This document shows positions 17,747 to 26,248 of a DNA stretch of 27,779 nt, piece after piece. The notes below the pieces were generated by a model. It saw only the letters and a list, made by a program, of their open reading frames with translations, had not been told where the DNA came from and made no database searches. Origin of the DNA: QAMX01 sp003149835 (GTDB lineage: Bacteria; Bacillota; Clostridia; Oscillospirales; QAMX01); contig CAUGMN010000035.1 of assembly GCA_959600635.1 (NCBI GenBank), forward strand, positions 1-27,779. The letters run 5' to 3'. Position 1 is the stretch's first letter. Every line of letters starts with the position of its first letter. A program made the position numbers and the translations under genes.

Positions 17747-18328
17747 ATGATCAACGCGTTGATCGTTTCGTCACAGGCAGGCGGAATCTCCGCGCTTTCG
17801 GAGCTTTTGGCGCGCGGCGGCTGTGCATCGACCGCGGTTTGCCGGAGCTGTGCGGAGGCAAGGCGGACGTTAATTGGCCGCGTCTTCGACCTGATCGTCG
17901 TCAATGCTCCGCTCTGCGACGAAACCGGAGAGAAATTTGCGTGCGACGTCGCGGCGGAACCCTTATCAAGCGTCATTCTGATCGTCAGAAGCGAGATATA
18001 TGAGGAGATGTCGGCGCGCGTCGAGGAGTTCGGCGTTTTCACAGTCGCAAGGCCGCTGAACCGCCAGCTTTTTTGGAGCGTTTTGAAGCTGGCGGGCGCT
18101 GCGCGGGCTAAGGCCGGCCGTCTGCACCACGAGACGGAGCAGCTCAAAATCAAGCTGGAAGACGTCAAGACGATCGACCGCGCAAAATGCGCGCTCATGG
18201 AATACCTGCATATGAGCGAGCAGAGCGCCCACAAATTTATTGAAAAACAGGCGATGGATATGCGGATGTCGCGCCGCGAGGTCGCCGAGGGGATCTTAAA
18301 AACCTACCTGAACCGGATGGACTTTTGA
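17747..18328 (+). CDS. ANTAR-domain RNA-binding antiterminator with degenerate receiver
   Basis: A 193-residue protein: an N-terminal receiver-like domain (about 1-110), a coiled-coil linker (about 112-140) and a C-terminal ANTAR domain (about 140-190, KCALMEYLHMSEQSAHKFIEKQAMDMRMSRREVAEGIL region). ANTAR proteins bind paired hexaloop hairpins in leader RNA and prevent terminators from forming. In the receiver the phosphoacceptor Asp is Asn 53 (LIVVNAPL) and the acidic pair near residues 8-9 is Ser-Ser, so aspartyl phosphorylation is unlikely. A GGAG sequence (17734-17737) is 9 bases before ATG 17747. The obvious target is the hairpin-terminator at 9808-9864. It probably couples expression to nitrogen status through a direct or protein ligand. 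Confidence 0.87.
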   Translation: MINALIVSSQAGGISALSELLARGGCASTAVCRSCAEARRTLIGRVFDLIVVNAPLCDETGEKFACDVAAEPLSSVILIVRSEIYEEMSARVEEFGVFTVARPLNRQLFWSVLKLAGAARAKAGRLHHETEQLKIKLEDVKTIDRAKCALMEYLHMSEQSAHKFIEKQAMDMRMSRREVAEGILKTYLNRMDF

Positions 18329-18426
18329 TTGGTTATGCGCACCGACGCGGCCTTTTGAACCCAAACGGCTTTGCCGTTCTCTATTGTTGCGGCCGCTCAA
18401 TTTTGATACAGGGATGAGGATTTTTC

Positions 18427-19956
18427 TTGGATAATGAACTGATTTTGGTGCTCGATTTCGGCGGACAGTATAAGGAGCTGATTGCGCGCCGTGTGCGCGA
18501 ATGCGGCGTGCTGTCGAGGATTCTTCCGGGGAATACCCCGGTCGCACAGATCGCGGCCATGCGCCCCATCGGCATGATTCTCACCGGCGGCCCCGCCAGC
18601 GTCTATGCCGAGGCGTCTCCGAAGTGTTCTGCGGAGCTGTTTGCGCTTGGTATTCCGGTGCTCGGCATCTGCTACGGCCACCAGCTCATGAGCCATCTGC
18701 TCGGCGGAACCGTCTCGCGCAGCGCCGTCAGCGAGTATGGAAAAACCCAGGCGCATATCGACCCGGCCTCGCCGCTGTTCGCCGGTCTGAACGCGGAGCA
18801 GTCTGTGCTGATGAGCCATACCGATTTTGTCGCCGAGCCGGCCGACGGGTTTCAATGCATCGCTTCCACCCCCGACTGTCCGACGGCGGCGCTGCAAAAT
18901 CTCGAAAAAAAGCTGTTCAGCGTCCAGTTTCACCCTGAGGTCACGCATACGGAAAACGGCGCGAAAATGATCGCTAACTTTCTCTTTGAAATCTGCGGCG
19001 CCAGCGCGGATTATACGATGGACGACTATATTGAAAAGCAGCTTCGTGCCGTGCGCGAGCGCGTCGGTAAAACGGACCGCGTTCTGCTCGCGCTGTCCGG
19101 CGGCGTCGATTCCTCCGTGTGCGCGGCGCTGCTTTCGCGGGTGCTGGGTGAGCGGCTCGTCTGCGTCTTTGTCGACCACGGCTTTATGCGAAAAAACGAG
19201 GGCGACGAGATCGAAAAGACCTTTTCAAAGCTCAACCTCACCTTTGTACGAGTCAACGCCGGAGAGCGCTTTGCAGCGAAGCTGAAAGGCGTCACGGATC
19301 CCGAGCAAAAGCGCAAGCTGATCGGAGAGGAATTTATCCGCGTCTTTGAGGAGCAGGCCAAGGCGATCGGACGCCTGCAATATTTGGCGCAGGGGACGAT
19401 CTATCCCGACGTCATTGAATCCGGCGCTTTCAATTCCGCGACGATCAAAAGCCATCACAACGTCGGCGGCCTGCCGGAGCGAATGAGCTTCTCGGGCATC
19501 ATCGAGCCGCTGGCAGGTCTTTTTAAAGACGAGGTCCGCACCGTCGGCTTAAAGCTCGGCCTCAGCCGCAAGCTCGTTTTCCGCCAGCCCTTTCCCGGCC
19601 CCGGCCTTGCCATTCGCATCATCGGCGAGGTAACCGAGGACAAGCTTTCGATTCTTCGCGAGGCCGACGCGGTCATCCGCGAGGAAATCGGGCGTTCCTC
19701 CGCCAAGGCGAGCCAGTATTTCGGCGTTTTGACCGATCTGCGCTCCGTCGGCGTCATGGGCGATGAGCGCACCTACGACTATACGCTCGCCGTCCGCGCC
19801 GTGACGACCGGCGACTTCATGACCTGTCAGTATGCGCGGCTCCCCCATGCTCTGCTGGCGCGAATCTCTGCGCGCGTCACCAACGAGGTGCGCGGCATTA
19901 ACCGCGTCGTTTTTGATATCACAGACAAGCCTCCGGCGACGATTGAATGGGAGTAA
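18427..19956 (+). CDS. guaA: GMP synthase (glutamine-hydrolysing)
   Basis: A 509-residue enzyme that turns XMP into GMP with glutamine amide nitrogen and ATP. The class I amidotransferase triad is visible: Cys 82 in GICYGHQ, His 169 and Glu 171 in QFHPE. The ATP pyrophosphatase P-loop SGGVDS is at 224-229, and the C-terminal dimerisation domain ends in PPATIEWE as usual. The start is TTG 18427, supported by GAGGA (18416-18420) at 6 bases. A small hairpin AACGGC-TTT-GCCGTT lies in the 98-base gap after the ANTAR gene, but without a T tract, so cotranscription is likely. It is another glutamine-using enzyme in this nitrogen cluster. Confidence 0.96.
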   Translation: MDNELILVLDFGGQYKELIARRVRECGVLSRILPGNTPVAQIAAMRPIGMILTGGPASVYAEASPKCSAELFALGIPVLGICYGHQLMSHLLGGTVSRSAVSEYGKTQAHIDPASPLFAGLNAEQSVLMSHTDFVAEPADGFQCIASTPDCPTAALQNLEKKLFSVQFHPEVTHTENGAKMIANFLFEICGASADYTMDDYIEKQLRAVRERVGKTDRVLLALSGGVDSSVCAALLSRVLGERLVCVFVDHGFMRKNEGDEIEKTFSKLNLTFVRVNAGERFAAKLKGVTDPEQKRKLIGEEFIRVFEEQAKAIGRLQYLAQGTIYPDVIESGAFNSATIKSHHNVGGLPERMSFSGIIEPLAGLFKDEVRTVGLKLGLSRKLVFRQPFPGPGLAIRIIGEVTEDKLSILREADAVIREEIGRSSAKASQYFGVLTDLRSVGVMGDERTYDYTLAVRAVTTGDFMTCQYARLPHALLARISARVTNEVRGINRVVFDITDKPPATIEWE

Positions 19957-19963
19957 AAAGACG

Positions 19964-20332
19964 ATGGGATTTTTCTTGGGCGGCGGATTTGAAGTTCTGT
20001 TTATCCTGATGTTCGTTCTGGTCTTCGGGATGATTCTCTTCGGAATCATCCGCAGTATCTCTCAATGGAACAAAAACAACCATTCTCCCAGACTGACGGT
20101 ATCGGCAACCGTCGTAGCCAAACGGACCGCTGTGTCGCATCATCATCACCATACGGGAAACGGCGCTATGCATATGAGCTCCTCCACCGCCTACTACGCG
20201 ACTTTTCAGGTGGAAAGCGGCGACCGTATGGAGCTGCATGTCAGCAGCCGCGAATACGCGATGCTCGCCGAGGGCGATTCCGGAAAACTGCATTTTCAGG
20301 GAACGCGCTATCTCGGCTTTGACAGAACATAA
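19964..20332 (+). CDS. DUF2500 family membrane-anchored protein
   Basis: A 122-residue protein with one N-terminal membrane helix (about 10-29) and a soluble C-terminal domain with SATVVAKRTAVS, YYATFQVESGDRMELHVS and GKLHFQGTRYLGF, as in the DUF2500 family. Function unknown. A natural run of five histidines (59-63) followed by a glycine- and serine-rich stretch precedes the core and may bind metal. ATG 19964 starts 7 bases after the guaA stop, and its ribosome binding site GGGAG (19949-19953) is within guaA, so it is probably translated with it. The 264 bases downstream contain a small GCGGT/ACCGC hairpin near 20402 and no gene that I can support. Confidence 0.8.
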   Translation: MGFFLGGGFEVLFILMFVLVFGMILFGIIRSISQWNKNNHSPRLTVSATVVAKRTAVSHHHHHTGNGAMHMSSSTAYYATFQVESGDRMELHVSSREYAMLAEGDSGKLHFQGTRYLGFDRT

Positions 20333-20596
20333 AGAGAAAAACGCAGCCGTCTCCAATCATGAAAACAGCAGATAAAAAACCAATATGCGTATTTTCCCCC
20401 GCGGTAAAGGACCGCAAAAATCCTCGCTCGACTGGCGCTGTTTGACCGTCTCCGTCTGACCGGATTTGCTCAGGCTGTCATGTATCGACGCGGACGCCCG
20501 TCAGTCGTCCGGCGTGTGCAGCCGGTTTGTAGAATATTGTTTTTCGTCATTTTTTCAGTTGATTATCCGCTATTATTCAGGAAGGAAGTGCAACGT

Positions 20597-21580
20597 ATGC
20601 AAATACGCATCGGAATCGTAGGTTATGGAAATTTAGGGCGCGGCGTAGAAATCGCCGTCAGCAAGAACGAGGATATGCGTCTGGCTGGGATCTTTACGCG
20701 CAGATCCCCGGACTGTGTCAATCCGCAGACCGGCACGCCGGTTTTTCATATCGACGAAGCCCCAAACCTGCGCTCTCAAATCGACGTCATGATCCTCTGC
20801 GGCGGAAGCGCAAAAGATCTGCCGGAACAGACGCCGGAATTGGCCAAACACTTTCACGTCGTAGACAGCTTCGATACGCATGCAAAAATACCCGAGCATT
20901 TTGATCGCGTCGATCAGGCGAGCCGCGCGAACCAGACCGTCAGCATTATCTCGGTCGGCTGGGATCCGGGCCTTTTTTCACTGAACCGGCTATACGGACA
21001 GGCGGTTTTGCCCAACGGCAGCGACTATACGTTCTGGGGAAAAGGCGTCAGCCAAGGGCATTCCGACGCCATTCGCCGGATTCCAGGAGTCATGGACGCA
21101 AAGCAATACACCATTCCAGTTGAAGCGGCTGTGGCAAGCGTTAAAAACGGCGAGAGCCCCAGCTTGACCAGCCGCCAGAAGCATACACGGGAGTGTTTTG
21201 TCGTCGCCGAAGACGGCGCCGATCTGCAAGCCATTGAAAAGGCGATCAAAACCATGCCCGACTATTTTGCCGATTACGACACGACCGTGCATTTTATCAG
21301 CCAAGACGAGTTGAAACAGCGCCATTCCGGATTTCCTCACGGCGGAATGGTCTTCCGCACGGGCACGACAGGGCTCGCCAATGAACACAGACATGTCATT
21401 GAGTATCAGCTGACGCTGGATTCCAACCCTGAATTTACCGCCAGCGTCCTGACCGCCTATGCCAGAGCCGCCTACCGGCTCGCGCAGGAGGGGCGCTTCG
21501 GCTGCAAAACGGTTTTCGACATCGCGCCCGCTTATCTGCACCCGGCCTCCGGCGAGCAGCTGCGCCGCTCCCTGCTGTGA
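20597..21580 (+). CDS. ddh: meso-Diaminopimelate dehydrogenase
   Basis: A 327-residue NADP-dependent enzyme that makes meso-diaminopimelate in one step from tetrahydrodipicolinate and ammonia, or runs in reverse. The NADP fold is GIVGYGNLGRG at 6-16. Typical later segments are VDSFDTHAKIPEHFDRVDQASR, SVGWDPGLFSLNRLYGQAVLP and FWGKGVSQGHSDAIRRIPGV. The length equals the family norm (about 326). ATG 20597 follows GGAAGGAAGTG at about 8 bases; the longer in-frame extension upstream is not family-like. It consumes ammonia directly, and the window also encodes DapF and DapL, so two routes to the same product occur together. pyrG follows after 81 bases. Confidence 0.93.
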   Translation: MQIRIGIVGYGNLGRGVEIAVSKNEDMRLAGIFTRRSPDCVNPQTGTPVFHIDEAPNLRSQIDVMILCGGSAKDLPEQTPELAKHFHVVDSFDTHAKIPEHFDRVDQASRANQTVSIISVGWDPGLFSLNRLYGQAVLPNGSDYTFWGKGVSQGHSDAIRRIPGVMDAKQYTIPVEAAVASVKNGESPSLTSRQKHTRECFVVAEDGADLQAIEKAIKTMPDYFADYDTTVHFISQDELKQRHSGFPHGGMVFRTGTTGLANEHRHVIEYQLTLDSNPEFTASVLTAYARAAYRLAQEGRFGCKTVFDIAPAYLHPASGEQLRRSLL

Positions 21581-21661
21581 TTTCGGCGGAAAGCGCAGCA
21601 GAGGAAACGGTTTAGGAGAATTTGTTCAAAAGCCATATTGCGTTGTGAAAAGAGGTTTTTT

Positions 21662-23284
21662 ATGCCGAAATACATCTTTGTGACAGGCGGCGTCGTCTCC
21701 GGTCTCGGCAAGGGGATCACAGCCGCTTCGCTCGGCCGGCTGTTAAAGCTGCGTGGACTGAAAGTGGCCGCGCAGAAGCTCGACCCGTATATGAACGTCG
21801 ATCCCGGCACGATGAGTCCGTTTCAGCACGGCGAGGTATTCGTAACTGAGGACGGCGCGGAAACCGACCTTGACCTCGGGCATTACGAGCGCTTCATCGA
21901 TGAAAACCTCAACAAATATTCCAATCTGACCTCCGGCAAGGTATACTGGAACGTATTGAACCGCGAGCGCAGAGGCGAATATCTCGGCGAGACGGTGCAG
22001 ATCATTCCGCATGTCACTAACGAAATTAAGCGCTTTATTTATAAAACCGGCGCGGTCAGCGGCGCCGACGTCGTCATCACCGAGATCGGCGGGACGATCG
22101 GCGATATCGAGAGCCAGCCGTTTCTTGAAGCGATTCGCCAGATCGCCATCGACCAAGGGCGGGAGAACTGCCTGTTTCTCCACGTGACGCTGGTGCCGTT
22201 CATTTCCGGTTCAAACGAACACAAGACAAAGCCCACGCAGCACTCCGTCAAAGAGCTGCAATCGATGGGCATCGCGCCGGATATCATCGTCATCCGCACG
22301 GATACGCCAACCGATGACGCCATTCGCGCCAAGATCGCCCTGTTCTGCAATGTCCGCCCCGACTGCGTGATTGAAAATCAAACGCTGCCGAGCTTATATG
22401 CCGTGCCGCTCCTGCTCCATCAAAACGGGTTGGACGACGCCGTCTGCCGCGCCCTGTCGCTGCAAACGGAGACCCCTGACCTAACGGGCTGGGAAAAGCT
22501 CGTCTCCAAAATCGAGAACCGAAACGAAACGGTCAGAATCGCCCTCGTCGGAAAGTACGTCAAGCTGCACGACGCCTACCTCTCCGTCGCGGAAAGCCTG
22601 CGCCACGCCGGATATGAAGAGGGCGTTTTCGTCGATATCGTCTGGGTAGAGAGCGAGGATATCACAGACGGCAACGTCGCCGAAGCGCTCGACGGCTGCG
22701 ACGGCGTCCTCGTGCCGGGCGGCTTTGGGGACCGCGGCATTCCCGGTAAAATTTGCGTCGCACAGTATGCGCGCGAGCACAATCTCCCCTATCTCGGCAT
22801 TTGCCTCGGTATGCAGATTGCGGTCATTGAGTTTGCCCGGCACCGCTGCGGGCTTGCCGACGCCGATTCACGCGAATTTTCTCAGACGAGCCGGAATCTG
22901 GTCATTGACTTCATGCCCGGACAGAACGACGAGATCGAAAAAGGCGGCACCATGCGGCTTGGCGCTTATCCCTGCCGCATCGAGCCGGATTCGCTGATGC
23001 GCCGCTGCTATGGCGCCGATCTGGTCAGCGAGCGCCATCGCCACCGCTATGAATTCAATAACGATTATCTGGATCTCTTTCGGGCCAACGGCATGGTGAT
23101 CTGCGGCCGGTCGCCGGACGGTCTCATCGTTGAGGCCGTCGAGCTGCCGGAGAATGATTTCTTCATCGGCGTCCAATTTCATCCGGAGTTCAAATCGCGT
23201 CCCAACCGCCCGCATCCGCTGTTTTCAGGCCTTGTCCATGCGGCTTTACAGCGAAATCAGGCGGCGGCCAGCCGTTTGTCATAA
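21662..23284 (+). CDS. pyrG: CTP synthase (glutamine-hydrolysing)
   Basis: A 540-residue enzyme that aminates UTP to CTP with glutamine and ATP. The synthetase domain has TGGVVSGLGKGI at 8-19, the amidotransferase domain has Cys 381 in GICLGMQ and the pair in QFHPEF near the C-terminus. MPKYIFVTGG is the standard N-terminus; AAGAGG (21649-21654) is 7 bases before ATG 21662. No pyrG-type reiterative leader or terminator is seen upstream, so it is probably cotranscribed with ddh. Confidence 0.97.
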   Translation: MPKYIFVTGGVVSGLGKGITAASLGRLLKLRGLKVAAQKLDPYMNVDPGTMSPFQHGEVFVTEDGAETDLDLGHYERFIDENLNKYSNLTSGKVYWNVLNRERRGEYLGETVQIIPHVTNEIKRFIYKTGAVSGADVVITEIGGTIGDIESQPFLEAIRQIAIDQGRENCLFLHVTLVPFISGSNEHKTKPTQHSVKELQSMGIAPDIIVIRTDTPTDDAIRAKIALFCNVRPDCVIENQTLPSLYAVPLLLHQNGLDDAVCRALSLQTETPDLTGWEKLVSKIENRNETVRIALVGKYVKLHDAYLSVAESLRHAGYEEGVFVDIVWVESEDITDGNVAEALDGCDGVLVPGGFGDRGIPGKICVAQYAREHNLPYLGICLGMQIAVIEFARHRCGLADADSREFSQTSRNLVIDFMPGQNDEIEKGGTMRLGAYPCRIEPDSLMRRCYGADLVSERHRHRYEFNNDYLDLFRANGMVICGRSPDGLIVEAVELPENDFFIGVQFHPEFKSRPNRPHPLFSGLVHAALQRNQAAASRLS

Positions 23285-23413
23285 GCCTTAGTCTGTTGGT
23301 TCTCATCCGTTTTTACTATATGCTTGTCCTTCTGATCTGACTTCTTCCGGTAAAACGCCGAAAGCAATGTTACTAAAACGACACGGCATGTCATAATATG
23401 TCCTTTCAATGTG

Positions 23414-23442
23414 TTGCGGTTTCTGTCGGCATCCTGTATAAT
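23414..23442 (+). promoter_or_regulatory. Sigma-A promoter in the intergenic region after pyrG
   Basis: TTGCGG (23414-23419) and TATAAT (23437-23442), 17-base spacer. Transcription would begin near 23449. No convincing protein-coding gene follows, so the product may be an RNA. Confidence 0.6.
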
Positions 23443-23448
23443 ATGACC

Positions 23449-23610
23449 ATGTTGATGAGGTCGCAGAAACAGACGAAAAGACAGTCGTTATGGAACCTGC
23501 GGAGTGCTCTGAAAACAATTGGAAACAGATAACTTCTTGCATTTTTGTGCGTTTTAGGAAAGGCTGCAAACGGTATTGGGAGGGAGTGCCGTTTCGCGGC
23601 CTTTCCCCTT
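23449..23610 (+). ncRNA. Candidate structured small RNA, family unknown
   Basis: About 160 bases between the promoter and a long hairpin. GGAAAGGCTGCAAACGG (23557-23573) pairs with CCGTTT + C + GCGGCCTTTCC (23589-23606), 17 pairs with one bulged C and one G-U, then CCTTTT. I do not recognise tmRNA, RNase P RNA, SRP RNA or a common riboswitch core. The one ATG-started frame here (from 23490) has no ribosome binding site. The 538-base gap 23285-23822 holds otherwise only the promoter and the minus-strand terminator. Confidence 0.4.
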
Positions 23611-23667
23611 TTCGCGGTTTTCACAGCGGCAGAGCGCAGAAGCCGCTCGGGATGCGGCGTTCTGAGT

Positions 23668-23712
23668 ATATAAAAAAGCGTCTGTCCTATGAAAAATCAG
23701 GGCAGACGCTTT
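23668..23712 (-). terminator. Terminator of the minus-strand rubredoxin-domain oxidoreductase gene
   Basis: Stem 23675-23688 / 23699-23712 (AAAGCGTCTGTCCT with AGGGCAGACGCTTT, 14 bp including one T-G pair), 10-base loop. On the minus strand the stem is followed by TTTTATAT (23674-23667 region), so it terminates transcription arriving from the right. Confidence 0.8.
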
Positions 23713-23822
23713 ATATTCAGAACCGATAGCGTATGCTGGTATCGTTCATTCGCAGTCCGTTCCATGCTGTTTTGCGAACCGGTCTCATGCTCGCGGAGAC
23801 TTCCCGCCGTCCGCCCGGCGCG

Positions 23823-25142
23823 TCAAATTTCATCCCATGCGAGCGGTTTACCGAGCTGCGCGGAGAGCCCGGCGGCGGCGGAAACGTCTCCGATCAGCGT
23901 GAAGCCGGACAGTTTTCCGTCGCGGAAAAAATATTTTTTCATGGTTTTTGTTTGAGGATCGGTGAATTCCGCCGTTTGGCTTCCATCCGCGCCGCTGACG
24001 GCGCCGGAGGTAAAAACGGCGGTTCCCATCCCCGCGAACGTAAAGGGGACGGGGTGTTCTGCATAAACGGCGGCTTCTCCGGCGGCGTTGGCGCCCGCGC
24101 ATGCGCCCATCTCCGCGGCGACCGGCCAGACTGCGCGGTTCACGCCGCGGAACTCCGCGCAGTCGCCGCAGGCGTAGACGCCCCGCAGGTTCGTCTCCAT
24201 GTGCTCGTCCACAACGACGGCCCGGCCGGTTTCGATCCCGGCTGACTGCGCCAGCGCCGTATTGGCGCGCACGCCGCAGGAAACGACAACCAGATCGGCT
24301 GGAAGCACGGTTCCATCCCGCAGCGTGACGCTTTCCACAGTTTCCGTGCCGTTGATTTTGTCGGTCTGCGCCGAGTAGACAACCGCTACGCCCGATTCCT
24401 CCACGGCCGCCTGCAACAGCGCCGAGGCCGCGGCGTCCAGATTTCTCGTCATCAGGCGCGGCGAATTTTCGAGCACGGTGACGTGACATCCCGCCTTTTT
24501 CAGCGCCCACGCCGCTTCCAGCCCCAGCACGCCGCCGCCGATGACAACGGCGTTTTGCCCCGCCTCCGCGCGGCGAGCGGCGGCCGCGGCGTCTGTGACG
24601 CTGCGAATCGCGACGACGCCCGCCAGACCGGTTCCCTCGATCGGCGGAATAAAGCAGGAAGCGCCTGTCGCCAGAATGCACTTATCGTAGTGAAAGTGCG
24701 CGCCGTCGTCGGTCACCAGCTCGCGCTCTTCGGGAAGCAGCGAGACGACACGCTTGGAAAGCATGAGATAAATGCCGTGTTCCTCATACCAGCTGCGCGG
24801 GTGAATCGCCAAAGCTTCCTCCGCGAGCGAATCAAACATCGCCTTGGTCAGCATCGGCCGGTTATAGGGAAGAACCGCTTCCTCGGAAAAGAGCACGATA
24901 GAACACAAACGGTTCCGCTCGCGGATCGCCGCCGCCGCGCTCACCGCGGCGATGCCGCCGCCGACGATCAGAAAAATTTCCTCGCTCTCTCTGCGAAAAG
25001 CGTTTGTCTCCGGCACATATAGCGCCAGCCATTCGCCCGAAGCGCCGCAGACCGGACAGACCGAAATCGAAGCGTCAAAAACCTCGCCGCAGGCCAGGCA
25101 GCGTACCTTTTCTCCCACAGGCGGCTGTGCCGCTGTATTCAT
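23823..25142 (-). CDS. NAD(P)H-rubredoxin-type oxidoreductase with N-terminal rubredoxin-like zinc/iron site
   Basis: A 439-residue flavoprotein. The N-terminus carries a short rubredoxin-like metal site, CLAC (C15, C18) and CPVC (C29, C32), resembling the C-terminal domain of rubrerythrin. Then follow the FAD fold LIVGGGIAAVSAAAAI (from about 58), a second nucleotide fold VVIGGGVLGLEAAWAL and the FAD motif GVYACGDCAEF. This fits NADH:rubredoxin oxidoreductases used by anaerobes for oxygen and peroxide reduction with rubrerythrin or flavodiiron proteins. ATG at 25142 has GGGGAGGA (25150-25157 on plus) at 7 bases. It is a paralogue of the oxidoreductase at 14315. It is divergent from dapF with its own promoter, and has a good terminator. 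Confidence 0.87.
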   Translation of the reverse strand: MNTAAQPPVGEKVRCLACGEVFDASISVCPVCGASGEWLALYVPETNAFRRESEEIFLIVGGGIAAVSAAAAIRERNRLCSIVLFSEEAVLPYNRPMLTKAMFDSLAEEALAIHPRSWYEEHGIYLMLSKRVVSLLPEERELVTDDGAHFHYDKCILATGASCFIPPIEGTGLAGVVAIRSVTDAAAAARRAEAGQNAVVIGGGVLGLEAAWALKKAGCHVTVLENSPRLMTRNLDAAASALLQAAVEESGVAVVYSAQTDKINGTETVESVTLRDGTVLPADLVVVSCGVRANTALAQSAGIETGRAVVVDEHMETNLRGVYACGDCAEFRGVNRAVWPVAAEMGACAGANAAGEAAVYAEHPVPFTFAGMGTAVFTSGAVSGADGSQTAEFTDPQTKTMKKYFFRDGKLSGFTLIGDVSAAAGLSAQLGKPLAWDEI

Positions 25143-25184
25143 AAAACAGTCCTCCCCGTATCTTTGTGAATCGTTTCGATAGAC

Positions 25185-25213
25185 AGTATAACACAATCGC
25201 GGAATAAAGACAA
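25185..25213 (-). promoter_or_regulatory. Promoter of the rubredoxin-domain oxidoreductase gene
   Basis: On the minus strand: TTGTCT (25208-25213), 17 bases, TATACT (25185-25190). A short palindrome ATCG-TTT-CGAT (25170-25180) lies at the expected transcription start and may be an operator. Confidence 0.75.
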
Positions 25214-25306
25214 GACGGACTTTGTCTGTCCGCTCCGCCGGCGGGCGGCTTATCGGCGCGAGGCTATCTCGTCCGGTAAATTCCGCGGAAGAAGGGGTGG
25301 ATTTTA

Positions 25307-25335
25307 TTGACAGCGCCGGCAAGATTCTATATAAT
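25307..25335 (+). promoter_or_regulatory. Consensus promoter of dapF-dapL
   Basis: TTGACA (25307-25312), 17 bases, TATAAT (25330-25335). Expected start near 25342, leaving a leader of about 43 bases. Confidence 0.92.
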
Positions 25336-25384
25336 AAATACGATACAAAATTCGTTCTCGTCTGTCAAACAGGAGGAAACATCC

Positions 25385-26248
25385 ATGCGCTATGCCTTTG
25401 TCAAAATGCACGGAGCCGGAAACGATTATATCTATATCGACGGTTTTTCCGGAAAACCCATACCGCCGAACCCCTCCGACGCGGCGATTCAGTGGAGCCG
25501 CCGCCGTTTTTCCGTCGGCGCGGACGGGTTGATTCTGATTCTCCCGCACCCGCTCTGCGACGCGGAAATGCGAATTTTCAACGCCGACGGCTCGGAGGCG
25601 CAAATGTGCGGAAACGGCGTCCGCTGCGTCGGAAAATACCTGTATGACAACGGGATCAAGCGCAAAACAAATTTGGAAATCATGACCAAAAGCGGCGTCA
25701 AGCACTTAAAGCTCGTCGTTGATCCGCAAACGGACACGGTGGAATCCGTCGTTGTGAATATGGGACTTCCCTGCTTTGAGCCGCTGAAAATTCCTGTCGT
25801 CTCCGAAAGCGGGCGCTCGGATGATCTCGAATTGGAGCTTGGCGATCTCGGCCGGATCACGGTCGACTGCGTTTCCATGGGCAACCCGCACGCCGTCTGC
25901 TTTGTCGAGGACGTAGACGAGGTCGATCTTGAATTGGTCGGTCCGCTCGTTGAAAACCATGCGGCGTTTCCCGAAGGCGTCAACGCGGAATTTGTCGAGA
26001 TCCTCGACGCGCATACGCTGAAATTCCGCGTCTGGGAAAGAGGCAGCGCCGAGACCCTGGCCTGCGGAACGGGCATCTGCGCCGCGTGCGCCGTAGCGGT
26101 TCAAAAGGGCATCTGCCATAAAAATGAGAAAATCACCGTCTATGCGCGCGGCGGAGCGCTGGAAATCGTCGTCAGCGGCGACGGAACGGTTTATATGGCC
26201 GGCCCTGCGGAAACATCCTATAAAGGAGAGGCTGAATTCGATGGTTAA
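25385..26248 (+). CDS. dapF: Diaminopimelate epimerase
   Basis: A 287-residue cofactor-independent racemase that converts LL- to meso-diaminopimelate for lysine and peptidoglycan. The two catalytic cysteines are C75 (MCGNGVRC) and C227 (ACGTGICAACA), and the N-terminus KMHGAGNDYIYIDG is canonical. AGGAGG (25371-25376) lies 8 bases before ATG 25385. Its last 8 bases overlap the first bases of dapL (ATGGTTAA), so translation of the two is coupled. Confidence 0.96.
   Translation: MRYAFVKMHGAGNDYIYIDGFSGKPIPPNPSDAAIQWSRRRFSVGADGLILILPHPLCDAEMRIFNADGSEAQMCGNGVRCVGKYLYDNGIKRKTNLEIMTKSGVKHLKLVVDPQTDTVESVVVNMGLPCFEPLKIPVVSESGRSDDLELELGDLGRITVDCVSMGNPHAVCFVEDVDEVDLELVGPLVENHAAFPEGVNAEFVEILDAHTLKFRVWERGSAETLACGTGICAACAVAVQKGICHKNEKITVYARGGALEIVVSGDGTVYMAGPAETSYKGEAEFDG

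Noticed and set aside
20530..20580. Promoter for ddh (TTGTTT near 20537 with GATTAT, or TATTAT at 20571)
   Set aside because: Spacing or hexamer match is poor for every combination I tried.
23490..23729. Possible 79-residue ORF in the gap after pyrG
   Set aside because: No SD before its ATG, it runs through both the long hairpin and the minus-strand terminator, and its sequence is not like a folded protein.
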